Positions 54,915-64,000 of a stretch of DNA of 64,000 nt are shown here, piece by piece. The DNA is from Molanna angustata. Taxonomy: Eukaryota; Arthropoda; Insecta; Trichoptera; Molannidae. Made by a program: the position numbers and the translations under genes. Position 1 is the stretch's first letter; the number at the start of each line of letters is the position of its first letter. The notes below the pieces were generated by a model, which saw only the letters and a list, made by a program, of their open reading frames with translations, had not been told where the DNA came from and made no database searches. The DNA lies in NCBI GenBank assembly GCA_963576475.1, contig OY754979.1:26578034-26642033 (forward strand), read 5' to 3'.

Positions 54915-55478
54915 AACAAAACGAGTGGGTTGTGGCCAACGCTGAACTCTTCACTAAGAAGTCACTCCACAAAATATTCAAATTTTGTATGGAATATATT
55001 CAGCATTTTCATAAAATAATTTTGTTAAGTTATTTTTGATATAAATATTTTATTTATTTATTTTTTTTTTTAACCTTCTGAGCACAAGTGCACAATGGCG
55101 GGCTTATTGCCAAATGGCAATATCTTCCAACTAACCATAATCATTTGGTGAAAAAACTATTTCATTTATGGTATGTACCAAAATTTTTAAATATTACATG
55201 CAAAGGTTATAAAGAAAATAAAACATACAATAATGAAAGAAAAAAACATATAAGCAAAAACAATAAAGAAATGGAGGGGACAGGAGAGGGATAGATTGAT
55301 ATTTTACTATTAAAACTTGATAATTTTTCAATGCCATTTTATGAAAGTGATGTGCTTTTTTACCAACTTGAAAAAAAATTTCAGGTTTCCAGAGCATGGG
55401 GTAACTTTGAAATATTTGTCAGTTGAAAATTGAGAACCACTATTCAGATATCCTTCAAAATCTAATGGGGTCTAATTT
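54915..55478 (+). repeat. Dispersed repeat G, copy with an internal LINE 3'-UTR insertion
   Basis: The left part from ACGAGTGGGTTGTGGCCAAC through AGAAGTCACTCCACAAAATA runs to ~55050. The right part from AAAACTTGATAATTTTTCAA runs to 'ATGGGGTCTAATTTT' at ~55478, where the Jockey-like LINE begins. Both parts align with the copy at 36800-37425. Confidence 0.75.
55052..55300 (-). mobile_element. Non-LTR 3' UTR fragment nested in repeat G
   Basis: Starts with a TTTA/T-rich tail and contains AAGTGCACAATGGCGGGCTT, related to 41905-42170. It splits repeat G. Flanking GATAT..ATTTTA sequences may be a target duplication but are imperfect. Confidence 0.5.
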
Positions 55479-55482
55479 TATT

Positions 55483-56930
55483 TTTTATTTTTTATTTATT
55501 AACAAAAACAATACAATGTTCACATATAAATCATAATTTAAAAAGGTAAACAATTTCCATCATATAATTCATAATAACCCTGTACAAATGGTACAAGTAG
55601 GTAAATAAGACAAAAATGACCTTATAAGTCTGGCGCAATTCAGGGGTGACTTCTATGCGAAAAATGCATTGTCACCTCAGATATAAGAATTGTAGCTTTC
55701 ATTATTTACAAAAAACCAATTCTCTCAATAGATGGCGTTCCAACAAAAATAAATAAAAAATAATAAGATTGTTGCTCATAATTTCACCCATAGATGGCTG
55801 TAGTAAAAATTCCTTATTTTCAAGCGAAAAAAATTTCAGTATTACAATATATAGAACTTTCAAAATTGAATTGATAGGGATCTCATTAAAGGCATAATTG
55901 GTGAACGTTGCGCAAGCGCATAAAGTGATCACGTAAACCAGCCGATGACAGGTCGTAAGCCCTGTAAGTGCCTTGATTTCCCGGTTATCCTACAATAAAT
56001 ATTCCAACTTCGTCTCTATTGAGATAATTAAAAATCTGTTAAAAAATATCTTTGACTCCCGACAGGAAAAAATCCAATGTTTGCTCATATGCAATTATAA
56101 AAAATATTCATAATAACCCTCTTTAATTGAGATAAAATCTCGTGTTAAAAGAGGGGAGTATCTATTTAATATTATTACATTTACCAAAACATTGTACATC
56201 TACTAAAAAATATGAAGCTACACAAAACAAGAATGAAATAACAAAAAATAAATAAATAAATCAGTACAATTTTTTAATTTTATTTTTTAATATACTATAA
56301 TTTTTTTCGAGTCTAAGACTCAAAGGGAGTTCATTAAACCACTTAGTACCTTTATACTTATAGAAATGTTGTGAGGCAGTTGTACGTAAAAGAGGAATGG
56401 TAATACATCCTTGTGAATTTATTCTGCTGCTTAAAGAAAATGACAATTGGTTTGAATTTGTAAGAATATCTTTATGAATTTGGAACAATGAGATTTTTTT
56501 GTAGATATTTTCAACAGTTGAAACTTTAAATTCTTGAAATAAATTAATAGTTGGATAATCAAATCTCTTTTTTAATATAATTTTAATAATGATTCTATGA
56601 AAAACTTCTAAAGGCACTAAAGTGGTTTTAAAAGCTCCCCCCCAACATATAATGCCATATTGTAAGATGGATTGAAATAATGAAAAATATATTGTTTTAA
56701 GCAAGTTTGTTTGAAGTATATTTCTTAGTCTCAGAAAAATAAAAATTAGCTTTTTAAGGCGTTCAATAGTAGTAGTTATATGTAATTTCCATTTAATACT
56801 GCTTTCAATAATAATGCCTAGGTATCGGATGTTATTTTTAGTGGATAATTTAATACACGCTGAGTTACAAGATATGGAGTTGTTGAAATAGGAATTTTCA
56901 ATATGAATTTTAATATTAAGGAAGTATTAT
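55483..56930 (-). pseudogene. Jockey-like LINE 3' half, carrying two nested insertions
   Basis: The minus strand from 56925 down reads IHIENSYFNNSISC, NIRYLGIIIESSIKWKLHIT, 'FQSILQYGIICWGG', RTTASQHFYKYKGTKWFNEL to a stop at ~56261, one continuous ORF2 C-terminal segment (~220 codons). The 3' UTR continues to the A/T tail at ~55483, interrupted by repeat D (55582-56105). The BEL element cuts the ORF at 56931. About 45 bp beyond the BEL element (63355-63396) may be the residue of the same LINE. RT active site and upstream regions are absent. Confidence 0.78.
55567..56120 (-). mobile_element. Dispersed repeat D, copy B, with 15-bp target duplication
   Basis: The 524-bp body 55582-56105 is flanked by identical ATTCATAATAACCCT (55567-55581 and 56106-56120). 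In opposite orientation it matches copy A over most of its length. Its right end holds the segment (CAAATGTT..: complement of GAGCAAACATTGGATTTTTT) that in copy A appears relocated and inverted. Confidence 0.82.
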
Positions 56931-57327
56931 TGTTGCGTGCAATACATTTAAATAATATCAAATTACATAGATTTATGCAAGATCGATTAAAACCTATATC
57001 CGTCTCCTTCACTCCTAAATATTTCCGTATCCTACCATATTCATACCAGATCATTATCGAACGTGTCGCTGTCAACATCGATTGCGAAATCGGAGTATTA
57101 AAAATCAATAACATATCATCTGTCGATCGACATAATAAAATTAATTCTATATTGCTAAATAATCAATAATCGTGAAATCATAAATCATAGTGTTTTATCA
57201 ACATTCATCATACAGTGTAAAGTGCAAGTGAATTAAAGGGATTAATTACAATCTGTAAGTACAACACATTCTCATTTGAACTTTGTAGCAAATATTAAAA
57301 GACTCAATTTTTAAAAACTACAAAACA
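56931..57327 (+). repeat. BEL/Pao 5' LTR
   Basis: Begins TGTTGCGTGCAATACATTTA and ends 'AAAAACTACAAAACA'. Contains an AATAAA at 57134-57139 that could serve as polyadenylation signal. Drives transcription of the element. Confidence 0.93.
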
Positions 57328-57651
57328 TTTTTGTTCCTACGAGCCGGATAAACCATCGAATCATTAATCCCTTTACCCTTCATCAATCCTTCAAATCAGT
57401 CTTGCATAAAATCATTTCAATAGTAACAAATTATTTTTCAAATTATTTTTTTGTCACGTTATATTGTCGCGACGACAATAATCTTATACATAGAATCACA
57501 TCGGCAACCGGCAACGTTGCTTTGCGGCGTTGCAACCTGCTTCGCATTTGTCAAACGCGTTAAGCAGTAACCTGTAATATCATTGTTTATTTTCATCATC
57601 GCTATTTTGATTCAATTGTCAATCAAGTAGGTAAATTGTATTTTATCAAGT
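57328..57651 (+). other. BEL/Pao leader with presumed primer binding site
   Basis: Begins TTTTTGTTCCTACGAGCCGG, where the tRNA primer site should be; I could not assign the tRNA. A 17-bp palindrome ATTGTCGCGACGACAAT lies near 57464-57480. No upstream ORF of note. Confidence 0.6.
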
Positions 57652-60600
57652 ATGTCGGCCGAAATCAGGTACCGTTTGGCCCAACTTTCATTAAAAAATT
57701 TGTTATCGGCTGCTAAAAAAGCACAAGAAGATCATTCCTTTGAAGATTCATTTAAAACACAATACGAAGACGTCGACAAATTTAGAACGGACTTTATTGA
57801 AAGTCATATATCTATCGAAGCGGCAAAGCGTGCCGGTTTTAATAATGAAAATCACCAGGATAATTACGATTTATTCATGAATGAATTTTATCAAGTAAAA
57901 GGTATTTACAAATCGCTTCATTCTAACACCAAATCATCATCTTCAAATATATCTGATCATAGTGTCAAAAACATTTCATTGCCACATATAAACTTGCCTC
58001 GTTTTAACGGCCAAATGACAAAATGGATAAACTTTATATCGATATATACTAGCATTGTGCACACAAATGACGCAATAAGTGATACTCAAAAATTTCATTA
58101 TTTATTAAGTTGCCTGGAAGGCACTGCCCTTGAGACAATACGTCACTTACCCATCACAGGCGATAATTATTCAATAGCATTAAAATTATTGGAAAAGCGT
58201 TTTGAAAACAAACGTTTAATTGCCAACATTCACATAGATAATATTTTAGAATTGCCCAATTTATCTTCTAAAAATGACATGTCATTAAGGAGCTTTCTAA
58301 ACATCATCATAGAAAACTTAGAAGCCTTAAAAGCCCTTAAATATCCTGTTTCTGAGTGGTCATTTTTATTATTGAACATTATATCAAAAAAATTAACTTC
58401 ATCCATCATGTCATCTTTTGAAATGTCTCATAAACTTAAAATACCTACATGCAGTGATTTATTGGAATATCTCGAACATCATTGTGATGCTTTGGAAATG
58501 AGTTCCTCATCTTTCAAGCATGATCATTGCCAAAATAACTCATCTTTTCGCCCAACCAACGTAAACAAAGGCAAAGATAAAAAATCTTTTAGAAATTCGT
58601 TTTCTACAAATATATCGAAATCTTGTCCATGCTGTAAGGAAAATCATCACCTGTTTGCATGCAGTCAATTTCATGCTATGTCATTAGAAAACAGAAAATC
58701 CTTTGTTATCAAAAACAAATTATGTTTTAACTGTTTTGGACCCACACATTCATCTAAAGATTGTTATAGTAAATCGTGTTGTAAAACTTGTGCAAAACGA
58801 CACCACACACTGTTACATATCCCCACAACCGATATCAATAATCCCTCTTCTTCAAAAAATCTCGTTAAAGCTACATCTGTCTCTGAGCTAAATTCATTAA
58901 ATTCCATTATGACAAACAATAACTATTGTAATTCGGGCGTATTATTGGCAACTGCACTTGTAAATATTTGTGATGAAAACGGAGATTATCACGAAGCACG
59001 AGCTCTCATAGATAATGGATCTCAATGCTCTTTAATAACAGAATCTTGTGTACAAAGGCTACGCTTGAAAAGGTTTCGTAATCAAATGTCTATATCTGGC
59101 GTAGGTGAAAATCCTGTCCAATCAACAAATGGCACTGTTAAGTGTATTATTAAATCACGATCATCTCCGTCACCCACTTTAAAATTTAATGCCTTTATTC
59201 TAAAAAAAATCACCAACAAAATACCATCTTGTAAAATCTCACCCGATATCATCGATAAATTTTCTCACCTAAAATTGGCAGATTCTACATGTTTTAAGCC
59301 CAATCAAGTTGACATTTTATTAGGAGCTGACGTCTATCAAGACATCATCCTAGACGACAAGTTTGTCAAAATATCTCGTGATTTACCAACTGCATATCCA
59401 ACCATATTTGGGTGGATACTCATTGGACGAGTCGCTACATACAAATCCCATGAAAAAATAATTCATTCTCACTCCGCCACCTTAGATAATATTATGCAAA
59501 AGTTCTGGGAAATAGAAGACATTCCTCAAGAAATCATAAAAAAACCAAACGACATTTTATGTGAAAAAATCTTTATGACAACGCACAAGCGTGATGAATC
59601 ATCGGGAAGGTACATAGTAAATCTTCCATTTAAACATCATCCTTCGAAATTAGGCGAATCATATGAAAATGCTCTCAAACAATTTTACTCTTTAGAAAGA
59701 AAACTTTCTCGTGATCCCGATTTAAAATCTGCATATGTTGCATTTCTCGAAGAATACTTAGATCTTGGGCATATGGAATCAATCCATCAATCTAAATCCG
59801 TAGATAGTTTGCGATACTACATCCCACATCATGGTGTACTCAAAGAATCCACCACCACTAAGTTGCGCGTTGTATACAACGCATCAATGCCTACTTCCTC
59901 TGGCATATCATTGAATGATATCTTGCTATCCGGACCTAAACTGCAAAGTAACATAGTAGATGTACTTTTGCGATTCAGAATCCATAAAATCGTTTTTATC
60001 GCTGATATAAAACAAATGTATCGTCAAGTATTATTAAATAAAGATGATAGAAAATATCAATGTATTTTATGGCGGGACTCTCCTGAAAAACCGCTTCAAC
60101 ACTTTCAATTAAATACCATCACCTATGGAGTTAGTTCATCTGCTTATTTAGCAATTCGATGTTTACATGAACTGGCTAATCAATACAAATCTCAATACCC
60201 CCAAGCCTCCAGAATAATTACTGAAGACATATTCGTTGACGACATTGTTACTGGTGTCTCATCGCTTCAGGAAGCTCTCGAGTTACGTCGTGAGCTTATT
60301 GACATGTTAGGTAGTGCTTGTTTTGAGCTCCGTAAGTGGAGTAGCAACTCATCTGAATTTTTAAGTGACTTACCTAAACATTTTTGTGAAATACCTATAA
60401 CTTTTGAATCAAAGATCGACAATTATATAAGGGTTTTAGGTATAAGATGGAACGCATCTTGTGATTCATTTAATTTTCATGCCGAAATTTTCAATTTTGC
60501 CAATACCAAACGTGGCTTATTATCTAATATAGCAAGAATTTATGATCCATGCGGTATGTTAACTCCAGTTACATTTTTTGCTAAACTTTTAATGCAAGAA

Positions 60601-62802
60601 ATTTGGTTATTATCATTAGGGTGGGACGACATCTTGCCAAATGAAATTTTGAAAAAATGGCAAGAGTATGTATCCAAATTTCATCTGTTAGGTAATATCT
60701 CTATACCACGTCATATACTACCCAACGAAGTTAAAGATATTCAGTTGCATGGTTTTAGCGATGCCTCTGAAAAGGGGTATGCTGCAGTTGTTTATCTTCG
60801 AGTTCTTCAATCTAACGGTGATATATCTCTTCACCTGCTTTTATCCAAATCTCGAGTTTCACCCATCAAACAAAAGCTCACAATCCCTCGTTTGGAACTT
60901 TGTGGCTCGGTTCTGTTGGCTCAATTAATATCTCATTGTAAATCTTTGCTATCGTGTATAAAAATAGATTCTATCACCGCATGGTGTGATTCTAATGTCG
61001 TTTTATCTTGGTTAAAAACGCCTCCTCACAATTTGAAAATCTATGAAGGAAACAGAGTTTCCAATATTCATCAATTAATCGATCCCAAATCATGGCGCTA
61101 CGTGCCATCTAAACTCAATCCGGCCGATTGCGCATCAAGAGGTATAATGCCTGACCAATTAGAACATCATTTACTATGGTGGGGTCCACCATGGCTATCT
61201 AAATCATCTGATCTATGGCCCAAGTCAAATCAAAATATATCAAACATAAATATACAGTCCACTTCATTAGTCCTTGAATCTCCTCCCTTGCCCCTTGAGT
61301 GCGCATTAATAACGTATGAACCAATATATGATCTTCTACAAAAATTTAGTTCCTTGGGAAAGTTACTGAGAATAGTTTCGCTGTGCAGACGTTTTTTGGT
61401 AAACCTTAAAGGCAAAAAACGGATTACAGGTCCAGTGACTCTATCTGAATGGAAAGATTCACTATTACTTATAGTAAAATTGATACAGCAAAAGGAATTT
61501 CTAACTGACATACAACGCATAAAAGAAAATAAACTATGTTCTAATCGACTTCGTCGTTTAAAGCCGTTTTTAGACTCAAGTGGCCTGCTACGAGTTGGCG
61601 GTCGACTTGCAAATAGTAACCTTTCATATCAACGAAAACATCCTCTTCTGCTTCCTAAATCTCATGAATTGACTAAATTGCTTATTGACTATTATCATAT
61701 AATATACTTGCATGCCGGTCCAAATCTACTTACATCACTTATGCAAAATCATTTTTGGATTTTATCTTCCAGAGATATCATACGTCAACGAATTTTCAAA
61801 TGTATTCAATGTTTTCGTCTTAAACCGCGATCTATCGAGCCTATAATGGCACCCCTACCTCTGGAACGGGTTCGCCCATCCAGAGCTTTTCTAAAAGTAG
61901 GAATTGACATGGCTGGACCATTTACTATAAAGGTCAGTAATCTTCGAAACGCGAAAAAACTAAAGGCTTATCTTTGCGTTTTTGTTTGTTTTTCCACCAA
62001 AGCCATACATTTGGAAACAGTTTCAGATCTATCATGTGAAGCTTTCCTGAGTGCATTCGATCGATTCACGTCACGACGAGGTCTATCATCCGATGTATAT
62101 TCCGATTGCGGAACAAACTTTGTCGGATCTCGTAATCATTTATTAGAAGTTGACAAGTTCTATGCCAACGATGAAAATCATAAAAAAATATCATATCATC
62201 TGTCCAAGCGACAAATCAATTGGCATCTTAATCCTCCTTCCTCTCCTCACATGGGTGGTTTGTGGGAAGCTGCAGTGAAATCTGCAAAAAATCATCTTAA
62301 ACGTGTCATAGGTGATCAAATCCTAACATTTGAAGAGCTCAGTACATTGTTCACTCGTATTGAAGCTGTTCTTAATTCTAGACCACTTTGCCCCTTATCC
62401 AATGATCCTAGTGATTTAAATGTATTAACTCCCGGGCATTTTCTCATAGGTGAAGCTTTGGTATCAGTACCAGAATATGATATCTCAAGCGAACCTATCA
62501 ACCATTTGTCAAGATGGCAAATGCTAAAGCAAATGTCTCAACACTTTTGGCGACGATGGAAAAATGAATACTTACACAATTTACAGCAACGCGTTAAATG
62601 GCAGAAAACTTCCGAGAATCTTCAAATCAATGATATTGTTTTGATAAAGGAAAATTGTTCATCTCTTCAATGGAAATTGGGTCGCATAATAAAGTTGTCT
62701 CCAGGATCTGATAAAGTAGTACGCGTTGTGACGTTAAGAACTCATTCTGGTATTATTACAAGACCAGTAGTAAAGCTATGTCCCTTGCCAAATATATCTT
62801 GA
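57652..62802 (+). CDS. BEL/Pao Gag-Pol polyprotein (1716 aa)
   Basis: Single uninterrupted frame. Gag (DUF1759-like) runs from about residue 110 (LPHINLPRFNGQMTKWINFI) to ~290. Two Cys/His knuckles follow: CPCCKENHHLFAC (~324) and CFNCFGPTHSSKDC (~358), with a Cys-rich CCKTCAKRHHTLLH. The aspartic protease motif is ALIDNGSQCSLI (D454; DNG instead of the common DSG/DTG). RT spans 'LRVVYNASMPTSSGISLNDI' (~738) to catalytic FVDD at 861-864. RNase H/A17-like region has HGFSDASEKGYAAVVYL (D1037) and KLTIPRLELCGSVLLAQL. Integrase has an HHCC zinc-binding region (HAGPNLL...CIQCFRLK) and the D1419-D1485-E1539 triad in GIDMAGPF, YSDCGTNF and GGLWEAAV. The first Met is used. The frame is close to the usual BEL/Pao length with no visible defect. 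Confidence 0.95.
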   Translation: MSAEIRYRLAQLSLKNLLSAAKKAQEDHSFEDSFKTQYEDVDKFRTDFIESHISIEAAKRAGFNNENHQDNYDLFMNEFYQVKGIYKSLHSNTKSSSSNISDHSVKNISLPHINLPRFNGQMTKWINFISIYTSIVHTNDAISDTQKFHYLLSCLEGTALETIRHLPITGDNYSIALKLLEKRFENKRLIANIHIDNILELPNLSSKNDMSLRSFLNIIIENLEALKALKYPVSEWSFLLLNIISKKLTSSIMSSFEMSHKLKIPTCSDLLEYLEHHCDALEMSSSSFKHDHCQNNSSFRPTNVNKGKDKKSFRNSFSTNISKSCPCCKENHHLFACSQFHAMSLENRKSFVIKNKLCFNCFGPTHSSKDCYSKSCCKTCAKRHHTLLHIPTTDINNPSSSKNLVKATSVSELNSLNSIMTNNNYCNSGVLLATALVNICDENGDYHEARALIDNGSQCSLITESCVQRLRLKRFRNQMSISGVGENPVQSTNGTVKCIIKSRSSPSPTLKFNAFILKKITNKIPSCKISPDIIDKFSHLKLADSTCFKPNQVDILLGADVYQDIILDDKFVKISRDLPTAYPTIFGWILIGRVATYKSHEKIIHSHSATLDNIMQKFWEIEDIPQEIIKKPNDILCEKIFMTTHKRDESSGRYIVNLPFKHHPSKLGESYENALKQFYSLERKLSRDPDLKSAYVAFLEEYLDLGHMESIHQSKSVDSLRYYIPHHGVLKESTTTKLRVVYNASMPTSSGISLNDILLSGPKLQSNIVDVLLRFRIHKIVFIADIKQMYRQVLLNKDDRKYQCILWRDSPEKPLQHFQLNTITYGVSSSAYLAIRCLHELANQYKSQYPQASRIITEDIFVDDIVTGVSSLQEALELRRELIDMLGSACFELRKWSSNSSEFLSDLPKHFCEIPITFESKIDNYIRVLGIRWNASCDSFNFHAEIFNFANTKRGLLSNIARIYDPCGMLTPVTFFAKLLMQEIWLLSLGWDDILPNEILKKWQEYVSKFHLLGNISIPRHILPNEVKDIQLHGFSDASEKGYAAVVYLRVLQSNGDISLHLLLSKSRVSPIKQKLTIPRLELCGSVLLAQLISHCKSLLSCIKIDSITAWCDSNVVLSWLKTPPHNLKIYEGNRVSNIHQLIDPKSWRYVPSKLNPADCASRGIMPDQLEHHLLWWGPPWLSKSSDLWPKSNQNISNINIQSTSLVLESPPLPLECALITYEPIYDLLQKFSSLGKLLRIVSLCRRFLVNLKGKKRITGPVTLSEWKDSLLLIVKLIQQKEFLTDIQRIKENKLCSNRLRRLKPFLDSSGLLRVGGRLANSNLSYQRKHPLLLPKSHELTKLLIDYYHIIYLHAGPNLLTSLMQNHFWILSSRDIIRQRIFKCIQCFRLKPRSIEPIMAPLPLERVRPSRAFLKVGIDMAGPFTIKVSNLRNAKKLKAYLCVFVCFSTKAIHLETVSDLSCEAFLSAFDRFTSRRGLSSDVYSDCGTNFVGSRNHLLEVDKFYANDENHKKISYHLSKRQINWHLNPPSSPHMGGLWEAAVKSAKNHLKRVIGDQILTFEELSTLFTRIEAVLNSRPLCPLSNDPSDLNVLTPGHFLIGEALVSVPEYDISSEPINHLSRWQMLKQMSQHFWRRWKNEYLHNLQQRVKWQKTSENLQINDIVLIKENCSSLQWKLGRIIKLSPGSDKVVRVVTLRTHSGIITRPVVKLCPLPNIS

Positions 62803-62952
62803 TTGACAATTCATCAAAGTTGCGTGTATTAATCATTCTTTTATTCGTTTATTTTTTTCTATGTTTTATTATTTTTTTTTATATATTATTCATTTTTTTC
62901 TATTGTTTAATCATTTCATATAATAAAGCCACTGCTTTATTCGGTGGGAGTA

Positions 62953-63349
62953 TGTTGCGTGCAATACATTTAAATAATATCAAATTACATAGATTTATGC
63001 AAGATCGATTAAAACCTATATCCGTCTCCTTCACTCCTAAATATTTCCGTATCCTACCATATTCATACCAGATCATTATCGAACGTGTCGCTGTCAACAT
63101 CGATTGCGAAATCGGAGTATTAAAAATCAATAACATATCATCTGTCGATCGACATAATAAAATTAATTCTATATTGCTAAATAATCAATAATCGTGAAAT
63201 CATAAATCATAGTGTTTTATCAACATTCATCATACAGTGTAAAGTGCAAGTGAATTAAAGGGATTAATTACAATCTGTAAGTACAACACATTCTCATTTG
63301 AACTTTGTAGCAAATATTAAAAGACTCAATTTTTAAAAACTACAAAACA
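62953..63349 (+). repeat. BEL/Pao 3' LTR
   Basis: Appears identical to the 5' LTR over 397 bp, read line by line. The 3' untranslated part 62803-62952 upstream is T-rich and ends in the purine tract GGTGGGAGTA. Confidence 0.93.
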
Positions 63350-63396
63350 ATTATGAATACAAATTTGAAATCTTGAAAATAATTGAATAAGTACTT

Positions 63397-63680
63397 AAGT
63401 CTTCTTCAATGGCGCTACAGCCCATATCGAGCCTTGGCCTCCGTCAGTCTTCGCCTCCAGCTTCTTCTATCGTCTGCAGCAACTCTCCAACTTTCCGGCA
63501 CTTGCAATAGTTGGGAAGGATCCCTACCAACTTCGCGCCCTCCCATCGCAGCCGCTTTCTTCCAACCTTTCTTCTTCCACCTGGATGTCCACACAGGACT
63601 TTCTTTGGTAATCGCTGTGGTGGCATTCCTTGTACATGTCCGGTCCATCTCAATCTGCTCAATCTGACACGCACAGAGTG
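63397..63680 (-). pseudogene. RTE-type LINE 3' tail
   Basis: The minus strand reads RVRLSRLRWTGHVQGMPPQR, GGRRKVGRKRLRWEG, then, after a frameshift, ESWRVAADDRRSWRRRLTEA and KARYGL*, followed by GGGCTGTAGCGCCATTGAAG and (AAG)n, the standard end of this LINE family. It is about 280 bp, 5'-truncated. Confidence 0.85.
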
Positions 63681-63717
63681 ACTACATTCAATAAAATAGA
63701 ATAAACATGTCGTACAT

Positions 63718-64000
63718 AACATAATTTCCATTAATCAGGCTAAAAAACTCCAAGACCAACATATAAGTCAAAAACTCTCCTCATGCCCTAACGGTAGCCG
63801 AAGATTCTGGTCATTGTCAACCTCCATAGGTCAGAACTTTTGCACATCTTCATTTCCACCTTTAACGAACCATGACGGATCCATTGCTAACTCTGCCACC
63901 GACAAAGCTAATCTTCTCGGTAAATTATTTGCAGATAACTCAACCCTTGACGACGGAGGAAAAACTCCTCAACCAGTTCCACATTGTGGTTTTAAAATGA
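63718..64000 (+). CDS. Jockey-like LINE ORF2 segment, continues past the window end
   Basis: The frame is open to the last base: NIISINQAKKLQDQHIS, SRRFWSLSTSIGQNFCTSSF, PPLTNHDGSIANSATDKANL and LGKLFADNSTLDDGGKTPQP. This is the linker between endonuclease and RT in Jockey-like ORF2 (the 'FW.L.K.....SS+PPL...DG' block). No stop appears in ~94 codons. The upstream endonuclease is absent and the RTE tail adjoins, so the copy is 5'-truncated. Whether the RT is intact lies outside the window. Confidence 0.82.

Larger units (their letters stand above)
56931..63349 (+). mobile_element. Full-length BEL/Pao LTR retrotransposon (6.4 kb)
   Basis: Two 397-bp LTRs (TG...CA) with no difference seen bound a 324-bp leader, one gag-pol ORF and a 150-bp 3' region. 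The 5-bp ATTAT duplication (56926-56930 and 63350-63354) matches the family's usual 5 bp. A purine tract GGTGGGAG lies just upstream of the 3' LTR. No env-like ORF. Identical LTRs and an uninterrupted ORF point to a very recent insertion, probably able to move. Confidence 0.95.

Noticed and set aside
62803..62952. env-like ORF in the BEL/Pao element
   Set aside because: Only about 150 bp, T-rich, between the gag-pol stop and the 3' LTR; no room for an env gene. The 137-codon frame at 62778-63191 runs into the LTR and is not a gene.

Overview
The window looks like repeat-rich insect nuclear DNA, most likely from a moth or butterfly (Lepidoptera). The lepidopteran call rests on recognised repeat types: a short Helitron whose ends match the lepidopteran Lep1 type as I remember it, non-LTR 3' UTR fragments with a sequence around 'CAAATGGCGGAC' that I associate with moth genomes, and RTE-type LINE tails ending in (GTAT)n or (TGA)n. 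No host gene, rRNA or CRISPR was recognised. Every long meaningful reading frame belongs to a transposable element, and the other long frames are artefacts of tandem repeats.

Layout. 0.9-7 kb: decayed non-LTR retrotransposons (RTE, Jockey-like, R1-clade), then a 39-bp x 14 minisatellite. 7.7-11.2 kb: AT-rich spacer with a tRNA-Thr-like sequence and a dispersed repeat ending in a long hairpin. 11.2-21.9 kb: about 34 copies of a 313-bp satellite arranged as three higher-order blocks. 22.2-30.8 kb: a Jockey-like LINE broken by an apparently complete DIRS-type tyrosine-recombinase retrotransposon (Gag, RT/RNase H, recombinase, inverted terminal repeats, internal complementary region). The LINE's last codons and 3' UTR are expanded into about 20 copies of a 116-bp unit. 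30.8-39.7 kb: MITEs, a Jockey-like element, a broken Tc1/mariner transposase, and RTE and R1 tails. 39.7-41.4 kb: a dimeric minisatellite. 42.6 kb: the Helitron. 43.3-47.1 kb: 22 copies of a 171-bp satellite. 47-55 kb: LINE tails, tRNA-derived SINE remnants and several foldback MITEs. 55.5-63.35 kb: a nested stack in which a Jockey-like LINE carries both a dispersed repeat and a full-length BEL/Pao LTR retrotransposon with identical 397-bp LTRs, a 5-bp target duplication and one intact 1716-codon gag-pol frame. The window ends inside another Jockey-like LINE.

How the parts relate. Two autonomous elements, DIRS and BEL/Pao, look structurally complete and therefore recent. Nearly everything else is 5'-truncated, frameshifted or non-autonomous. 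Several insertions can be ordered by nesting and by target-site duplications. The four large tandem arrays are highly homogeneous, which suggests recent amplification, or assembly of a heterochromatic region. Coordinates of decayed elements are approximate because they were set by eye.
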